Origin: an uncultured Bacteroidales bacterium
GTDB taxonomy: Bacteria; Bacteroidota; Bacteroidia; Bacteroidales; Bacteroidaceae
DNA: 64,000 bases
Direction of reading: 5' to 3'
Assembly (NCBI GenBank): GCA_902788315.1
Contig: CADAJS010000002.1
Coordinates: 62,001 to 126,000 of the forward strand
How positions within the stretch are numbered: position 1 is the first letter of the stretch; every line of letters begins with the position of its first letter. The translations under genes and the position numbers were made by a program. The notes under the pieces are model-generated. The model saw only the letters and a program-made list of their open reading frames with translations. It made no database searches and was not told the origin of the DNA. Positions 45,713 through 54,800 of the stretch are shown here, in pieces.

Positions 45713-46656
45713 CTATAAGAGAGATTGCAGAAAAGTGTCTCCGCGACGAGGCACAAGCCATCCTCGACCTCATCCCCCAGCTGGACGAGAATCTGGACAA
45801 AACCGTGGACATCATCATGGCATGTCGCGGCAAAGTGATACTGACAGGAGTGGGCAAGAGCGGCCACATCGCCGCAAAAATAGCAGCCACGCTGAGCAGT
45901 ACGGGAACGCCATCGTTCTATATCAATCCCCTCGATGTCTTTCACGGCGACCTGGGCGTCATTACGCCTGACGACGTCGTAATGGCCATCAGCAACAGCG
46001 GACAGACAGACGAGCTACTGCGCTTCGTGCCCTATCTGCTCGAACGCAAGATTCCACTCATCGGACTTTCAAGCAATCCCACCTCGCTCCTGGCTCGCTA
46101 TGCCACATGCCACATCACGGTACGCGTGGAAATGGAGGCCTGCCCGCTGAATCTGGCACCGACCAGCTCCACCACTGCCGCGCTGGCCATCGGCGATGCA
46201 CTGGCATGCGCACTGATGGAGGCACGCCACTTCGGCAAAGAGGATTTCGCACGTTTCCACCCGGGCGGTGCACTGGGCCACAGACTGCTTATCACTGCCC
46301 AGGACGTCATGCGTTCAGACGACCTGCCCGTCATCACGCCGAAAATGAAGCTGGGCGAAGCCATCATAAGCATCAGCAACGGAATGCTCGGACTGGGCAT
46401 TGTGATTGAGGACGAGCATATCGTGGGCATCATCACCGACGGTGACATACGCCGTGCCGTGAACCGCCTGCAGGAACGATTCTTCAACCTGCCTGTGGAG
46501 CAGGCAATGACACCAAAGCCCATCTGCGTTTCGCCGCAGACGAAGGTGAACGAGATATTGGATATCCTGAACGAGCGGAAGATACACGCCGTGCTGGTGG
46601 TCGATGAGGAACAGCGGCTCATGGGCGTCGTGGACAACTTTCGCTGTATGATCTAA
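45709..46656 (+). CDS. kdsD: D-arabinose 5-phosphate isomerase (KpsF/GutQ family)
   Basis: 315 residues. Makes arabinose 5-phosphate from ribulose 5-phosphate, the substrate of the kdsA product just upstream. An SIS domain (KVILTGVGKSGHIAAKIAATLSSTGTPSFYINPLDVFHGDLG, AISNSGQTDEL, LNLAPTSSTTAALAIGDALA, FARFHPGGALG) is followed by two CBS domains (VMRSDDLPVITPKMKLGEAI and AMTPKPICVSPQTKVNEILDIL). The coupling with kdsA supports the function. Confidence 0.94.
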   Translation: MTIREIAEKCLRDEAQAILDLIPQLDENLDKTVDIIMACRGKVILTGVGKSGHIAAKIAATLSSTGTPSFYINPLDVFHGDLGVITPDDVVMAISNSGQTDELLRFVPYLLERKIPLIGLSSNPTSLLARYATCHITVRVEMEACPLNLAPTSSTTAALAIGDALACALMEARHFGKEDFARFHPGGALGHRLLITAQDVMRSDDLPVITPKMKLGEAIISISNGMLGLGIVIEDEHIVGIITDGDIRRAVNRLQERFFNLPVEQAMTPKPICVSPQTKVNEILDILNERKIHAVLVVDEEQRLMGVVDNFRCMI

Positions 46657-46657
46657 G

Positions 46658-47869
46658 ATGCGACTTCGCTTTCTCCTTCCGGCGCTGTTCCTGCTACTCC
46701 CCGCCCATGCACAGCATGCAAGCGAGGCCACACGCCAGGCGCTATCGCGCCTTGGCGCACAGTTCTATGACCAGAGCCGCGTGGAGTTGCTGCCGACAGC
46801 CGAGAAGAAGTTTCAGGTACTCTTCGACGACATCAGGCAAGCACGGGAGTATATCCACCTAGACTATTTCAAGTTCCAGGACGACAGCATCTGCCATCAG
46901 CTGTTCGACCTCCTCTCCCGAAAGGCTGCCGAGGGAGTACAGGTGCGAGTAATCTTCGATGCCGTAGGAAATAAGTACAGCGACCTCCCCCTCAGCAAGC
47001 AATATATAAAAGATGTACGCGCGCGAGGAATCAAGATTTACGCCTTCGACCCCGTGCGTTTCCCTTGGGTAAACCATTTTGTCCACCGCAATCACCACAA
47101 GATCGCCGTTATCGATGGCCGTCTGGCCTATACGGGTGGCATGAACGTGGCCGACTACTACCTGCACGGCAAACCCCACATCGGCCAATGGCGCGACATG
47201 CACGTACGCCTGACGGGGCCAGTGGTAGATGGTTATGAGCATGTCTTCGAGGTGATGTGGTATGATGTGAGCGGGGAAATACTAAACCTCTCCCCTACGA
47301 CGCAGGAGCAGAAAGACGGGGATATGGCCCTGGTCTCCCGCATGCCACGCCATCACAGCGACAATATGCGACGAGCGATTGCAGACGCAATTGACAATGC
47401 CAAGAATGTGGTGCAGATAGTCAATCCATATACCACACTGACCCACACCGTGCGGAAAGCGCTCTATCGCGCACTGAAACGCGGCGTGCGATTACAGATT
47501 ATGGTGTCGTACATAGGCGATGCCGCCATCACGCAGAACGTGCAAGCCATCGAGATGTACAAACTGATGAAGCGCGGGGCTGAAGTGTACTATTACGAAG
47601 GAGGGTTCCACCACAGCAAGGTGATGACCATAGACAACGAGTTCTGCTGTGTGGGCACTACCAACATGGACGGCCGTTCGCTGAGGAACGACTATGAGGT
47701 GAGCCTCTTTGTCTTTGACAGACATACGACCCACCAGCTTCAGGAAATATTCTATCGCGACATAAAGGAGCATTGCTTCATGCTCACCCCCACGCTTTGG
47801 CATCAGCGTTTCAGCACCAGTCAACGCTTCTGCGGACGTTTCTTCACGCCCATCCGCAGTAATCTGTAG
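46658..47869 (+). CDS. Secreted phospholipase D/cardiolipin-synthase-like enzyme
   Basis: 403 residues with two HKD motifs: HRNHHKIAVIDG (His146, Lys148, Asp153) and HHSKVMTIDNEFCCVGTTNMDGRS. That is the cardiolipin synthase catalytic layout. Instead of the two N-terminal membrane helices of bacterial Cls it has a cleavable-looking signal peptide (MRLRFLLPALFLLLPAHAQ), so it should act in the periplasm or outer membrane. It starts one base after kdsD, so it belongs to the Kdo operon. Substrate (cardiolipin, phosphatidylglycerol or another lipid) is not shown. Confidence 0.83.
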   Translation: MRLRFLLPALFLLLPAHAQHASEATRQALSRLGAQFYDQSRVELLPTAEKKFQVLFDDIRQAREYIHLDYFKFQDDSICHQLFDLLSRKAAEGVQVRVIFDAVGNKYSDLPLSKQYIKDVRARGIKIYAFDPVRFPWVNHFVHRNHHKIAVIDGRLAYTGGMNVADYYLHGKPHIGQWRDMHVRLTGPVVDGYEHVFEVMWYDVSGEILNLSPTTQEQKDGDMALVSRMPRHHSDNMRRAIADAIDNAKNVVQIVNPYTTLTHTVRKALYRALKRGVRLQIMVSYIGDAAITQNVQAIEMYKLMKRGAEVYYYEGGFHHSKVMTIDNEFCCVGTTNMDGRSLRNDYEVSLFVFDRHTTHQLQEIFYRDIKEHCFMLTPTLWHQRFSTSQRFCGRFFTPIRSNL

Positions 47870-47892
47870 AGCCCATACCTCCCCATCCCCTA

Positions 47893-48555
47893 CTACACGC
47901 CGAGAAAGGCGAGCACCTCGCTCTCGGTGGTCATTACGTATCGATACGTCTGCGCCCGACTGCGATTGTATGTCTGCTGAATGTAGTCGATGACAGGATT
48001 CGAGCGACCCTGCCTGATGTCTTCCAGCGTGCGATCGCTGACAAGGAGCACGTCGGTGGTCTCGTCTATATAGGAGTTGGCATAAATACCTCGTTCACCC
48101 AGGAGACGATAGAGCGTGTTCTGTGGGGTTTGAGTGTCGGGCGAGAGGTACAGCTCGCGTGTATAAAGCGGATTCATCCCCACGGAATAGTCCACGTGTG
48201 ACTGCTCGTAATGGCGCAGGGTGAGCCGCAGATTCTTACGAAATTCGGCAGGCACCTGATATCCTGCATAATGCCCTGCCAGGATGTCGTCCAACTCTTG
48301 CTGATGGAGCACACGCGGCACGAAGCCATGATAAGCCAGCGTGTCGAGATAGTCCATCTGATCCTGCGGCGGATTCTCGCCCACCAGACAATAATGTACG
48401 TTGCGGCTCGGACGCGTCGAGGGCTTGAAGTCGGCTCCCATATCGCGCAGTTTCTGCTGCAAGGCACGCGGACTCTGCGTGAAGGTACCCAGCGCACAAA
48501 CCACACGGTCGGTGAACGGCGTCTCGGGACGATAGTCTTCGAAGAGGTCGAGCAT
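47893..48555 (-). CDS. BRCT-like protein of unknown function
   Basis: 220 residues, cytoplasmic. The N-terminal half (VVCALGTFTQSPRALQQKLRDMGADFKPSTRPSRNVHYCLVGENPPQDQMDYLDTLAYHGFVPRVLHQQELDDIL) reads as a BRCT domain, as also found in ligase and DnaQ-type proteins. The C-terminal half (YTRELYLSPDTQ, GERGIYANSYIDETTDVLLVSDRTLEDI) is unassigned. It lies 12 nt after the BACON-like gene on the same strand, probably ending the lptD operon. It is convergent with the phospholipase D gene. Confidence 0.65.
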   Translation of the reverse strand: MLDLFEDYRPETPFTDRVVCALGTFTQSPRALQQKLRDMGADFKPSTRPSRNVHYCLVGENPPQDQMDYLDTLAYHGFVPRVLHQQELDDILAGHYAGYQVPAEFRKNLRLTLRHYEQSHVDYSVGMNPLYTRELYLSPDTQTPQNTLYRLLGERGIYANSYIDETTDVLLVSDRTLEDIRQGRSNPVIDYIQQTYNRSRAQTYRYVMTTESEVLAFLGV

Positions 48556-48567
48556 GAAGTGAGAGCG

Positions 48568-49299
48568 TTAGGAGTTGGGAACGGGTTCGATATCGTCGTC
48601 GGACTTCCCCAGTTGGCAGACGATGATTTCGGTGTTGATATCGCTGCTACTGAGGACGAACGTGGCCTTGCGCTCCTCTGCCGACGTGTTCTCCGTCATG
48701 TTCAGCGTCACGAGATGGTGACCGGCAGCGCCACTTGTCTGTTCGGCCGTTATCCACTCGCTGTCCGCCTGGTTCTTAAGCGTGAGCGTCCATGCCTTCT
48801 GCGTTGTGAAGCTCAACGAATCCACAAGCCACGTTGCACTGTCCGTCAAGCAGAACTCCACGGTCCGAGGCACCGAGTTGTATTCGCTCATGTAGGTTTT
48901 CGCGGTGTACTCCGGGCGTGTGACGTTCAGAAAACCGTATTGGATAAACGAGGCATAGCCTTCGTACTTGTAGGACGTAACCCGCACATAACCGCGACGT
49001 GTGACGTTGGAGAGATTAGGCTGCATATTCACGCCCACCGTCACGAGCAGACGTGTATAGTAGTCGTACTTCACATCACCAGAACTTTGTCCGACAGTGG
49101 AAATCCACTCTGTCTCGTCGGTCGAGGCGCGCCAGCTGTCATAGGTAAGGAATTGTAGGCTATCCGATGTCTCGTCGGCATAATGGTATGCGGTCGTGGG
49201 ATAGAGCATCTGCAACTCGTGACGTTCTGGGTCTTTGGCACATGAGGCAAACATCACTGCCATCATAAGAATAGCATAGAGGAATGATTTCTTTTTCAT
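48568..49299 (-). CDS. BACON-like lipoprotein downstream of lptD
   Basis: 243 residues. Lipoprotein signal MKKKSFLYAILMMAVMFASC with the cysteine at about 20. Two Ig-like beta-sandwich repeats follow. The second (AKTYMSEYNSVPRTVEFCLTDSATWLVDS...WTLTLKNQADSEWITAEQTSGAAGHHLVTLNMTENTSAEERKATFVL) matches the BACON pattern in which SW(I/V) and SGxxG turns recur. These domains bind carbohydrate or mediate surface contacts. It follows lptD by 66 nt. Confidence 0.72.
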   Translation of the reverse strand: MKKKSFLYAILMMAVMFASCAKDPERHELQMLYPTTAYHYADETSDSLQFLTYDSWRASTDETEWISTVGQSSGDVKYDYYTRLLVTVGVNMQPNLSNVTRRGYVRVTSYKYEGYASFIQYGFLNVTRPEYTAKTYMSEYNSVPRTVEFCLTDSATWLVDSLSFTTQKAWTLTLKNQADSEWITAEQTSGAAGHHLVTLNMTENTSAEERKATFVLSSSDINTEIIVCQLGKSDDDIEPVPNS

Positions 49300-49365
49300 C
49301 GTTTATTAGTTTATTAGTTATTGAAATTAAATGTTCATGAGTCTATTAAGTTTGTCCGTCTGGCA

Positions 49366-52227
49366 TCAGTACCATTCGATATTGTTCGAGTAAGAACTCT
49401 GCTTTTTCCATCGCAGCGCGTCGGCCAGCGTACCGGCCTTGCACTGGAAGGTGAAGTTGTAGCTCGTATAGGGCTGGAGCACCACTTGGCAGGACATGGT
49501 GAAGCAGTGCAGGTCGCGCGAGAGGGAGGCTGTGGTCATACTCAGGCGATGGAAGTTGAAGTCGTAGCCCGAGTTGAAGTTGATGTTCCATCCTTGCGAT
49601 ATCTGCACGTTTCCGGAGAAGTTCAGCGTGTGTGTGAGCTTATAGGGATAGCGCATGCGCTTCTCGCGGATACGGGCCGACGTGTTCTCACGCATCGAGA
49701 CGCTGTAGCTGGCGGTAAAGTTCCACGGCAGGCGGAATGCCAGATAGCCATCCTCGGTTGTATTGCTTTTGCCGCCGCCACTTACGTTGTCGCGTCCCTT
49801 CTTGCGATCGGGGTCCACGTTCTGCATCTCGGGATCGGCCTCCTCATCGTCCTCTTCTTCGTCCGTATCGGAGCTCAGCGACGAGTTCTTTTTCTTATCA
49901 CGGTTGAAGAGTTTCTTCAATGTCTCATTGTTCAGGGTGAACGACTTGCTCTGTGTCATGCCCTGGAAACGGCCGAACCGGCCGCGCGACCACTCCGTGT
50001 GGTTGCCCACGAAGACACGTCCGTTCTGGTCGAACTCGTAGGCATAGGTGGCAAAGACGGCATTCATCGAGAAGGTCGAGCTCTTGGAGAATTTGATGCG
50101 CAGACGCATCGTCAGGTCGCTCCACTGCTTCTCCTTTGCCGCCATGTTATAGCTGAGCGAGGCACCCAGTTCGTCGAGCAGGCTGATCTTTCGCGTGCCG
50201 GTCGAGTCGCGGTCGCTGCGCACCTTCATCTCCACGTTGTTCGACACGTCCATCGTCACACTCCCGACCAGTCCTGAGCCGGCGGTGCCGTAGCTGCCGT
50301 GGCTGAAGGGCGAATAGGTAACGGTGGAGACGTTGCCGTTGGGATCCGTGCGGACGTACGAGTCGTAGAATCCGTAGCGCGACTTGCTGAAATCGGGCGC
50401 ATAGCTGAAGCTGACATTCGGCGTGAAGACATGACGTATGGCCATAATCTTCTTCCCTCCCGCCCACGGGAGGGGCGTGTAGGTACCATAGAGTTTCGTG
50501 CTTGCCCCGACGCTCAGGTTGTAGTTATACACATTATAGAATCCATACAGCGTGTCGCGCTCGACGGCATTCGTAGCTTCGTTCCACGACTGCATGATCT
50601 TGTTCGTGTACATGCGGTCGGTGAAGTTGAACGAGGGGGTGATATTGATATAGTTCAGGGCCGAGAACGTGGCGCTGATGGGAATCTGATGGCGCATGCC
50701 GTTCTTCCAGTCTCGGACCAGCGAGCTGTGTAGCAGCTTATCCTCCCGGGTGTTGATGCTGTTAGTGAGCGTTCCCGTATAGCTGGCCGATATCTTCTCG
50801 TACCAGCGCTCCTTGCCCACCATACGCTTCCGCTTCAGGGGATAGAAGCGATTCAGGCTGATGTTCAGCGTGGGCATCGTCAGTGCAATGCTGCTGGCGC
50901 GCATGTTCTGCGAGAGGTTAAGTCCGCCAGAGAGTGTCAGCCCAATGTCGCTGAACGACTTGCTGTACGAGATGCTGCTCGTGCGGGTGCTCTGCGTGAG
51001 GCTCTCGGGATTATACATGCTCGTCAGGTTGTTACGCTCGTAGCTACTCGTAGCGAAGTTCACGCTGGCCGAGAACGTCTGAGAGGGCGTGGCCTTCGGG
51101 TCCTGGCGGTGGCTCCAGGTCACCTTGAAGCTCTTGGCCACCGAATAGTCGGGCATGTTCTTCTCTCCCTCCTTCGTGTTCTGGTAACTTACGAAGACAT
51201 TGCCACTATAGCGGTAACGACGCTTGTAGGTACTCTGTCCGGAGAGTCCCCACGAGCCTTTCGTGTACAACTCGCCCAGCACCTTCAGGTCCACATGGTC
51301 GTTGATGGCAAAGTAATATCCGCCGTCGCGCAGGTAGAAGCCGCGCGTGGTCTCGTCGCCATACGTGGGCATGATGAAACCGCTCGAATACGAGCTGCTG
51401 AAGGGGAAGAAGCCATAGGGAATGGCCAGCGGCAACGGAACATCCTCGACCACCAGATAGGCCGGACCGAAGACGACATCCTCGCCGGGACGCACCTTGG
51501 CCCGTGTCAGTGCCATATAGAAGTGAGGGTGCTTGGCATTGCAGGTCGTGTACTTGGCCTTCTGCACATACATCGTGCCCACCGAGTCTCGCTTGCCGTC
51601 CTGAGAGATCATGAATCCCTCGCCCTGCTCCGTATATACGTTGGTGATAAAGGCCTTGCGCGTCTTGAAATTGTAGCTGATCTTGTCCGGCTCATACTGG
51701 TCGTCGCCCTGCTTGAAGACGGGCTTTCCCACGACCAGTCCCGTCGAGTCGGGCGTCCCCATCGCATGCACCACACTGCTGTCCAGGGCGATGGCAATCT
51801 CGTCGGCCGTCAGCTCGAGATTCTGATAGTTCACCTTACTCTCGCCATACAGATGGGCACGGTTCTGGCCGTAATCAAAGGTGATGGAGTCCTTGGCCGT
51901 ATAGGTCACCGGCTCGTCCAGCGCACTCTTGCTGCGCATGGAGTCGGTTGCCAGCGTGTCGGTCTCCTCGGCCGTCGTGTCAGGCAGGATGGTGTAGGGT
52001 TTCAGGGGGACAGAGTCGGACTTGAGGCTGTCAGGCGGCAGGAGGAGCGGGCCGTCGGCTGTACGTTTGCCGTCGGGCAAGGAACCGGCCTCTCGGACAA
52101 CAGTATCGGTATCAGATACGGCTGCATCTGCTCCCGCAGGGGAAACGACGGTTACTCCCACTCCGAAGGAAAACAGCCAGGAGGGAACCAGCATCGCCGC
52201 AATGAACAATAGTACCTTTGTCTTCAA
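49366..52227 (-). CDS. lptD: LPS-assembly outer-membrane protein LptD
   Basis: 953 residues from a TTG at 52227, which gives the N-terminus MKTKVLLFIAAMLVPSWLFSF, a good signal peptide; the first ATG (52194) would cut it. Inserts lipopolysaccharide into the outer membrane. Seen: a periplasmic LptA/OstA-like part (YTAKDSITFDYGQNRAHLYGESKVNYQNLELTADEIAI), then DVVFGPAYLVVEDVPLPLAIPYGFFPFSSSYSSGFIMPTYGDE, the barrel entry, and a large strand-rich barrel. A long acidic/basic segment near residues 800-850 (SSDTDEEEDDEEADPEM, then DPDRKKGRDN) looks like an extracellular loop. Kdo genes nearby supply its substrate pathway. Confidence 0.87.
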   Translation of the reverse strand: MKTKVLLFIAAMLVPSWLFSFGVGVTVVSPAGADAAVSDTDTVVREAGSLPDGKRTADGPLLLPPDSLKSDSVPLKPYTILPDTTAEETDTLATDSMRSKSALDEPVTYTAKDSITFDYGQNRAHLYGESKVNYQNLELTADEIAIALDSSVVHAMGTPDSTGLVVGKPVFKQGDDQYEPDKISYNFKTRKAFITNVYTEQGEGFMISQDGKRDSVGTMYVQKAKYTTCNAKHPHFYMALTRAKVRPGEDVVFGPAYLVVEDVPLPLAIPYGFFPFSSSYSSGFIMPTYGDETTRGFYLRDGGYYFAINDHVDLKVLGELYTKGSWGLSGQSTYKRRYRYSGNVFVSYQNTKEGEKNMPDYSVAKSFKVTWSHRQDPKATPSQTFSASVNFATSSYERNNLTSMYNPESLTQSTRTSSISYSKSFSDIGLTLSGGLNLSQNMRASSIALTMPTLNISLNRFYPLKRKRMVGKERWYEKISASYTGTLTNSINTREDKLLHSSLVRDWKNGMRHQIPISATFSALNYINITPSFNFTDRMYTNKIMQSWNEATNAVERDTLYGFYNVYNYNLSVGASTKLYGTYTPLPWAGGKKIMAIRHVFTPNVSFSYAPDFSKSRYGFYDSYVRTDPNGNVSTVTYSPFSHGSYGTAGSGLVGSVTMDVSNNVEMKVRSDRDSTGTRKISLLDELGASLSYNMAAKEKQWSDLTMRLRIKFSKSSTFSMNAVFATYAYEFDQNGRVFVGNHTEWSRGRFGRFQGMTQSKSFTLNNETLKKLFNRDKKKNSSLSSDTDEEEDDEEADPEMQNVDPDRKKGRDNVSGGGKSNTTEDGYLAFRLPWNFTASYSVSMRENTSARIREKRMRYPYKLTHTLNFSGNVQISQGWNINFNSGYDFNFHRLSMTTASLSRDLHCFTMSCQVVLQPYTSYNFTFQCKAGTLADALRWKKQSSYSNNIEWY

Positions 52228-52254
52228 GTCCGATATGCACTTTAAACCAAGGTG

Positions 52255-52262
52255 CAAAAATA
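52255..52262 (-). promoter_or_regulatory. -7 box TATTTTTG for lptD
   Basis: TAnnTTTG about 28 nt before the inferred TTG start. Confidence 0.5.
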
Positions 52263-52283
52263 CAAAGAAAAATTGAGAGTACG

Positions 52284-52319
52284 CGGCCCGACGGCACAGA
52301 GTTTTCCCCGCGTCGGCCG
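52284..52319. terminator. Weak hairpin between lptD and the PI-PLC gene
   Basis: CGGCCCGACG pairs with CGTCGGCCG (one bulge); a T-run follows on the plus strand only. It might end transcription of either side weakly. Confidence 0.35.
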
Positions 52320-52394
52320 TTTTTAATCTTTTTTAGGAAACTACGTGGTTGGATACAGGCTGTGCCTATATGTTTGCAGGGGGGACATACGGAG

Positions 52395-53573
52395 TCAGAA
52401 GCGCACTTTCCTTACCGTACCGTCCGCACTGCGCACTATGTTCACCCGACCATGCTGAGGGCTCTGTCGGCGTACCCCATCAACGGACCACAGGGCATCC
52501 GATGCGGCGGGTCGCGGCATGGATATGCCGTCAGTCTTCTCTTCCATGTATCGGAAATTATGTTCGATGAGCGTGCGCACAGTCTCTCGGCCGCGTACGG
52601 CATAGCCTGCACTTTCGTCCACGCCCACATAATCCATCAGTACCACTCCGACAGGACCGGGCGCATGGCTCTCGAGATACTGCAGCAGGGCAGCATGCGT
52701 GTGAGTGGCATTGTCGCGATAACCATCGCTGAGCGAGATATTGTAGCCCAGCAGGGACATTCGCTTGGAGAAGGCCGACATGAAGTTGAACACCCAGACA
52801 ATCTGTGAAGGCACCAGGGTGCGATGAGTGGTGCTGAAGTCGAGCAAGCGGCACAGAGCGTCGATCTTCGTCTGCTGAGCGCCCTCGGCCCAGGTCTCTG
52901 CATAGTCCTGCATGTAGAGTGTGCCGGTTGCCCCGTTCGGTCCCACGATGCGCCCTTGCGTCTGCTGGCTCCATTCGGCACTTCCCGTCCAGTTTTGGAA
53001 AAAACCGCCGACAGGCGATGTGGCATACGTGTTACGGCTCAGGATAAGAATCTTGCCCCGCATGTCGCTGACGCGAAGATAGGACTTGAAGCCCACGAGG
53101 AAATCCTTCAGGTCGCTACGCCGCAGGACATCCAGCAGCTGCGACTCATAGACATCCTTCACCTGGTCGCCATCCGTTGCATGCAGGAGATGAATGACTA
53201 CGAACTCGGAAGGATTGGCCAGCAACGAGTCACGCAACTGGCAGAGTACCTCGTCGAAGTGCAGCACAGTGGGCATCATCCCATGGTTCAGGTTGAGATG
53301 ATCGCTATAAGAGCATGGGCGCAGGTCAAAGGCACGTATGCCCAGGGTCCATTGCTCGGCGATAGTGAGATCCTGCGTGCGTGCATACTGGTCAGCCAGT
53401 TCGGCATAGCCGGTGGCCCAACCGGAACCCGTGGCGGCATCGTGTGCGCCGGGGATGGTGAGGGTGGACACATAGGCCCTGTCCGGCAGGCGTGCCATCC
53501 AATTCTCACAGTAAGCCTGCAGGCACAGCAGCCCGAAGCACACGACTGCCCAACATCTCTTTATCATAGTCAT
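52395..53573 (-). CDS. Phosphatidylinositol-specific phospholipase C-like protein
   Basis: 392 residues. Signal peptide after MTMIKRC (ATG at 53573, alternative 53567). The PI-PLC X domain shows LTIPGAHDAATGSG with catalytic-type His, then LADQYARTQDLTIAEQWTLGIRAFDLRP, NLNHGMMPTVLHFDEVLCQLRDSLLANPSEFVVIHLLHA, and later MDYVGVDES. Both active-site histidines appear present. Bacterial members cut phosphatidylinositol or GPI anchors; the target here is unknown. It stands alone between lptD and the HD gene. Confidence 0.85.
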   Translation of the reverse strand: MTMIKRCWAVVCFGLLCLQAYCENWMARLPDRAYVSTLTIPGAHDAATGSGWATGYAELADQYARTQDLTIAEQWTLGIRAFDLRPCSYSDHLNLNHGMMPTVLHFDEVLCQLRDSLLANPSEFVVIHLLHATDGDQVKDVYESQLLDVLRRSDLKDFLVGFKSYLRVSDMRGKILILSRNTYATSPVGGFFQNWTGSAEWSQQTQGRIVGPNGATGTLYMQDYAETWAEGAQQTKIDALCRLLDFSTTHRTLVPSQIVWVFNFMSAFSKRMSLLGYNISLSDGYRDNATHTHAALLQYLESHAPGPVGVVLMDYVGVDESAGYAVRGRETVRTLIEHNFRYMEEKTDGISMPRPAASDALWSVDGVRRQSPQHGRVNIVRSADGTVRKVRF

Positions 53574-53623
53574 ATCACATTGCAATACAATAGGTTTATA
53601 TCATTTGCGGACATCGTACCTTC

Positions 53624-54160
53624 TCAACCGAAGCGCTCCTGCCAGCGACGGAACGTCTCCACGCTCTCCTCACCGAACTTGGCCAGGCTGCGCAGGACCT
53701 GCTCCGGTGTCTTCTCCTGATCAAGACGGCTCTTGGAGTAGAATTTGTCGGCATAGCAGATGACCTGTTCCTCCAGCGTCTCGGGCACCAGGTCAAGTTC
53801 GGGCAGCGGCAGGTGCTGGCGGCGGATGGCCTCGGCCGTGAGCCCTGTACCCGTATGTCGCTCAGCCACCCGGGCATGGCGCGACAGGCCCTCGGCACGC
53901 AGTATCTCGCCGCCCAGAAGGCCGTGGCAGATATAGGGTTCCGTGCCGTGACACTCGATGCCGGGCGCATCGCAGCGCAGGATACCGATGTCATGCAGCA
54001 TGGCAGCCTCGGAGAGAAACGCCGTGTCAAGCTCCAGCTCTGGATGGCGTCGTGCCACCTCCAGCGCGCGGTCTCTCACCGCCTCGCTGTGGACCAGCAG
54101 GATGTGCTCCAAGGGCGCATTGTCGGCATAGTATCGATGTATGAGTATTTCGGGTTTCAT
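53624..54160 (-). CDS. HD-domain phosphohydrolase
   Basis: 178 residues. HD motifs: HSEAVRDRALEVARRHPELELDTAFLSEAAMLHDIGI (His ligands and HD), then HGLLGGEILRAEG and HTGTGLTAEAI. The C-terminal part EEQVICYADKFYSK is typical of small HDIG proteins of the YqeK-like kind. It likely hydrolyses a nucleotide, specific substrate unknown. The ATG lies five bases after the -7 box at 54166-54173, so the message is probably leaderless. Confidence 0.85.
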   Translation of the reverse strand: MKPEILIHRYYADNAPLEHILLVHSEAVRDRALEVARRHPELELDTAFLSEAAMLHDIGILRCDAPGIECHGTEPYICHGLLGGEILRAEGLSRHARVAERHTGTGLTAEAIRRQHLPLPELDLVPETLEEQVICYADKFYSKSRLDQEKTPEQVLRSLAKFGEESVETFRRWQERFG

Positions 54161-54165
54161 GATTG

Positions 54166-54173
54166 CAAATATA
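54166..54173 (-). promoter_or_regulatory. -7 box TATATTTG for the HD gene (leaderless layout)
   Basis: TAnnTTTG on the minus strand, five bases before the ATG at 54160. Confidence 0.6.
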
Positions 54174-54278
54174 CAAAGAAGTGGGCAAAGGGCAAAGAAA
54201 AAGGCAATCTTTTTCCTCTATGACAAATCTCTGAACCAATTAATCCCATACTTGCCGCGAGAGAAGATTTCGAGCTTA

Positions 54279-54338
54279 GACGCCTCGGGCCGTCTGGTTG
54301 GACGCCTCGGGCCGTCCGAATAGACGCCTCGGGCCGTC
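54279..54338. repeat. Three copies of GACGCCTCGGGCCGTC at 22-bp period
   Basis: Identical 16-mers start at 54279, 54301 and 54323, separated by 6-bp linkers. The unit is a partial palindrome. Confidence 0.85.
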
Positions 54339-54373
54339 CAACCGTCCGCCCCGAGCCTTTCTCCTTTCAGACC

Positions 54374-54417
54374 CGACTCCATCTCCCTCCACAGTCGGCT
54401 CCATCTCCCTCCGCAGT
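54374..54417. repeat. Two tandem 22-bp units
   Basis: CGACTCCATCTCCCTCCACA (54374) recurs at 54396 with two changes; the period equals that of the preceding GACGCC repeats. Confidence 0.8.
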
Positions 54418-54605
54418 CGGTTCCCCATCCGTTTCCACACAGCTTCGTCTCCACTGTCCATAGAGCACAATCCGAATCGGTCAACGACGTTATGATGAAA
54501 GTAACGTTTGTTGGGGAACTGATGACTTGCCCCCCTATAACCCGAATCGGCCAATAGCATTATGTTGAACAATATGTTCCTTTCGTAAAAAAAGGACTAC
54601 ATGCT

Positions 54606-54646
54606 AAAAAAAGAAAGGAGAGGGGCCGGGGCCCTTCTCCTTTCTT
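54606..54646 (-). terminator. Rho-independent terminator of the nqr operon
   Basis: On the minus strand AAGAAAGGAGAAGGGCC pairs with GGCCCCTCTCCTTTCTT and runs into a T-tract. It lies beyond the 73-bp repeats, so these are inside the transcript's 3' end. Confidence 0.85.
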
Positions 54647-54654
54647 AGTGCTTG

Positions 54655-54800
54655 CTAACCGCCAAAGCTGCCTTCAGCGACTTTGGCTACGCTCGGCATA
54701 GTTCAAGCAAGCTTGACTCTGCTCTCACTAACCGCCAAAGTTGCCTTCAGCGACTTTGGCTACGCTCGGCATAGTTCAAGCAAGCTTGACTCTGCTCTCA
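54655..54800. repeat. Two 73-bp tandem copies seeded from the nqrF 3' end
   Basis: Units start at 54655 and 54728; a third partial unit begins exactly at the nqrF stop (54801). Each begins with the reverse complement of the last codons of nqrF (AACTTTGGCGG and TAG) and contains CCAAAG/CTTTGG arms. Confidence 0.85.

Larger units (their letters stand above)
54174..54800. other. Repeat-rich non-coding region
   Basis: No convincing gene in about 630 bp. It holds three 22-bp-spaced repeats (54279-54338), two further 22-bp tandem units (54374-54417), two similar CGAATCGG...TTATG blocks (about 54474 and 54543), the nqr terminator and the 73-bp tandem duplication. Confidence 0.75.

Noticed and set aside
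49321..52212. Long plus-strand frames opposite lptD
   Set aside because: They are shadows of the lptD reading frame; the minus-strand product has the LptD layout.
54279..54417. Possible CRISPR array from short regular repeats
   Set aside because: Units are 16-22 bp with 6-bp or no spacers, and no cas gene is nearby.
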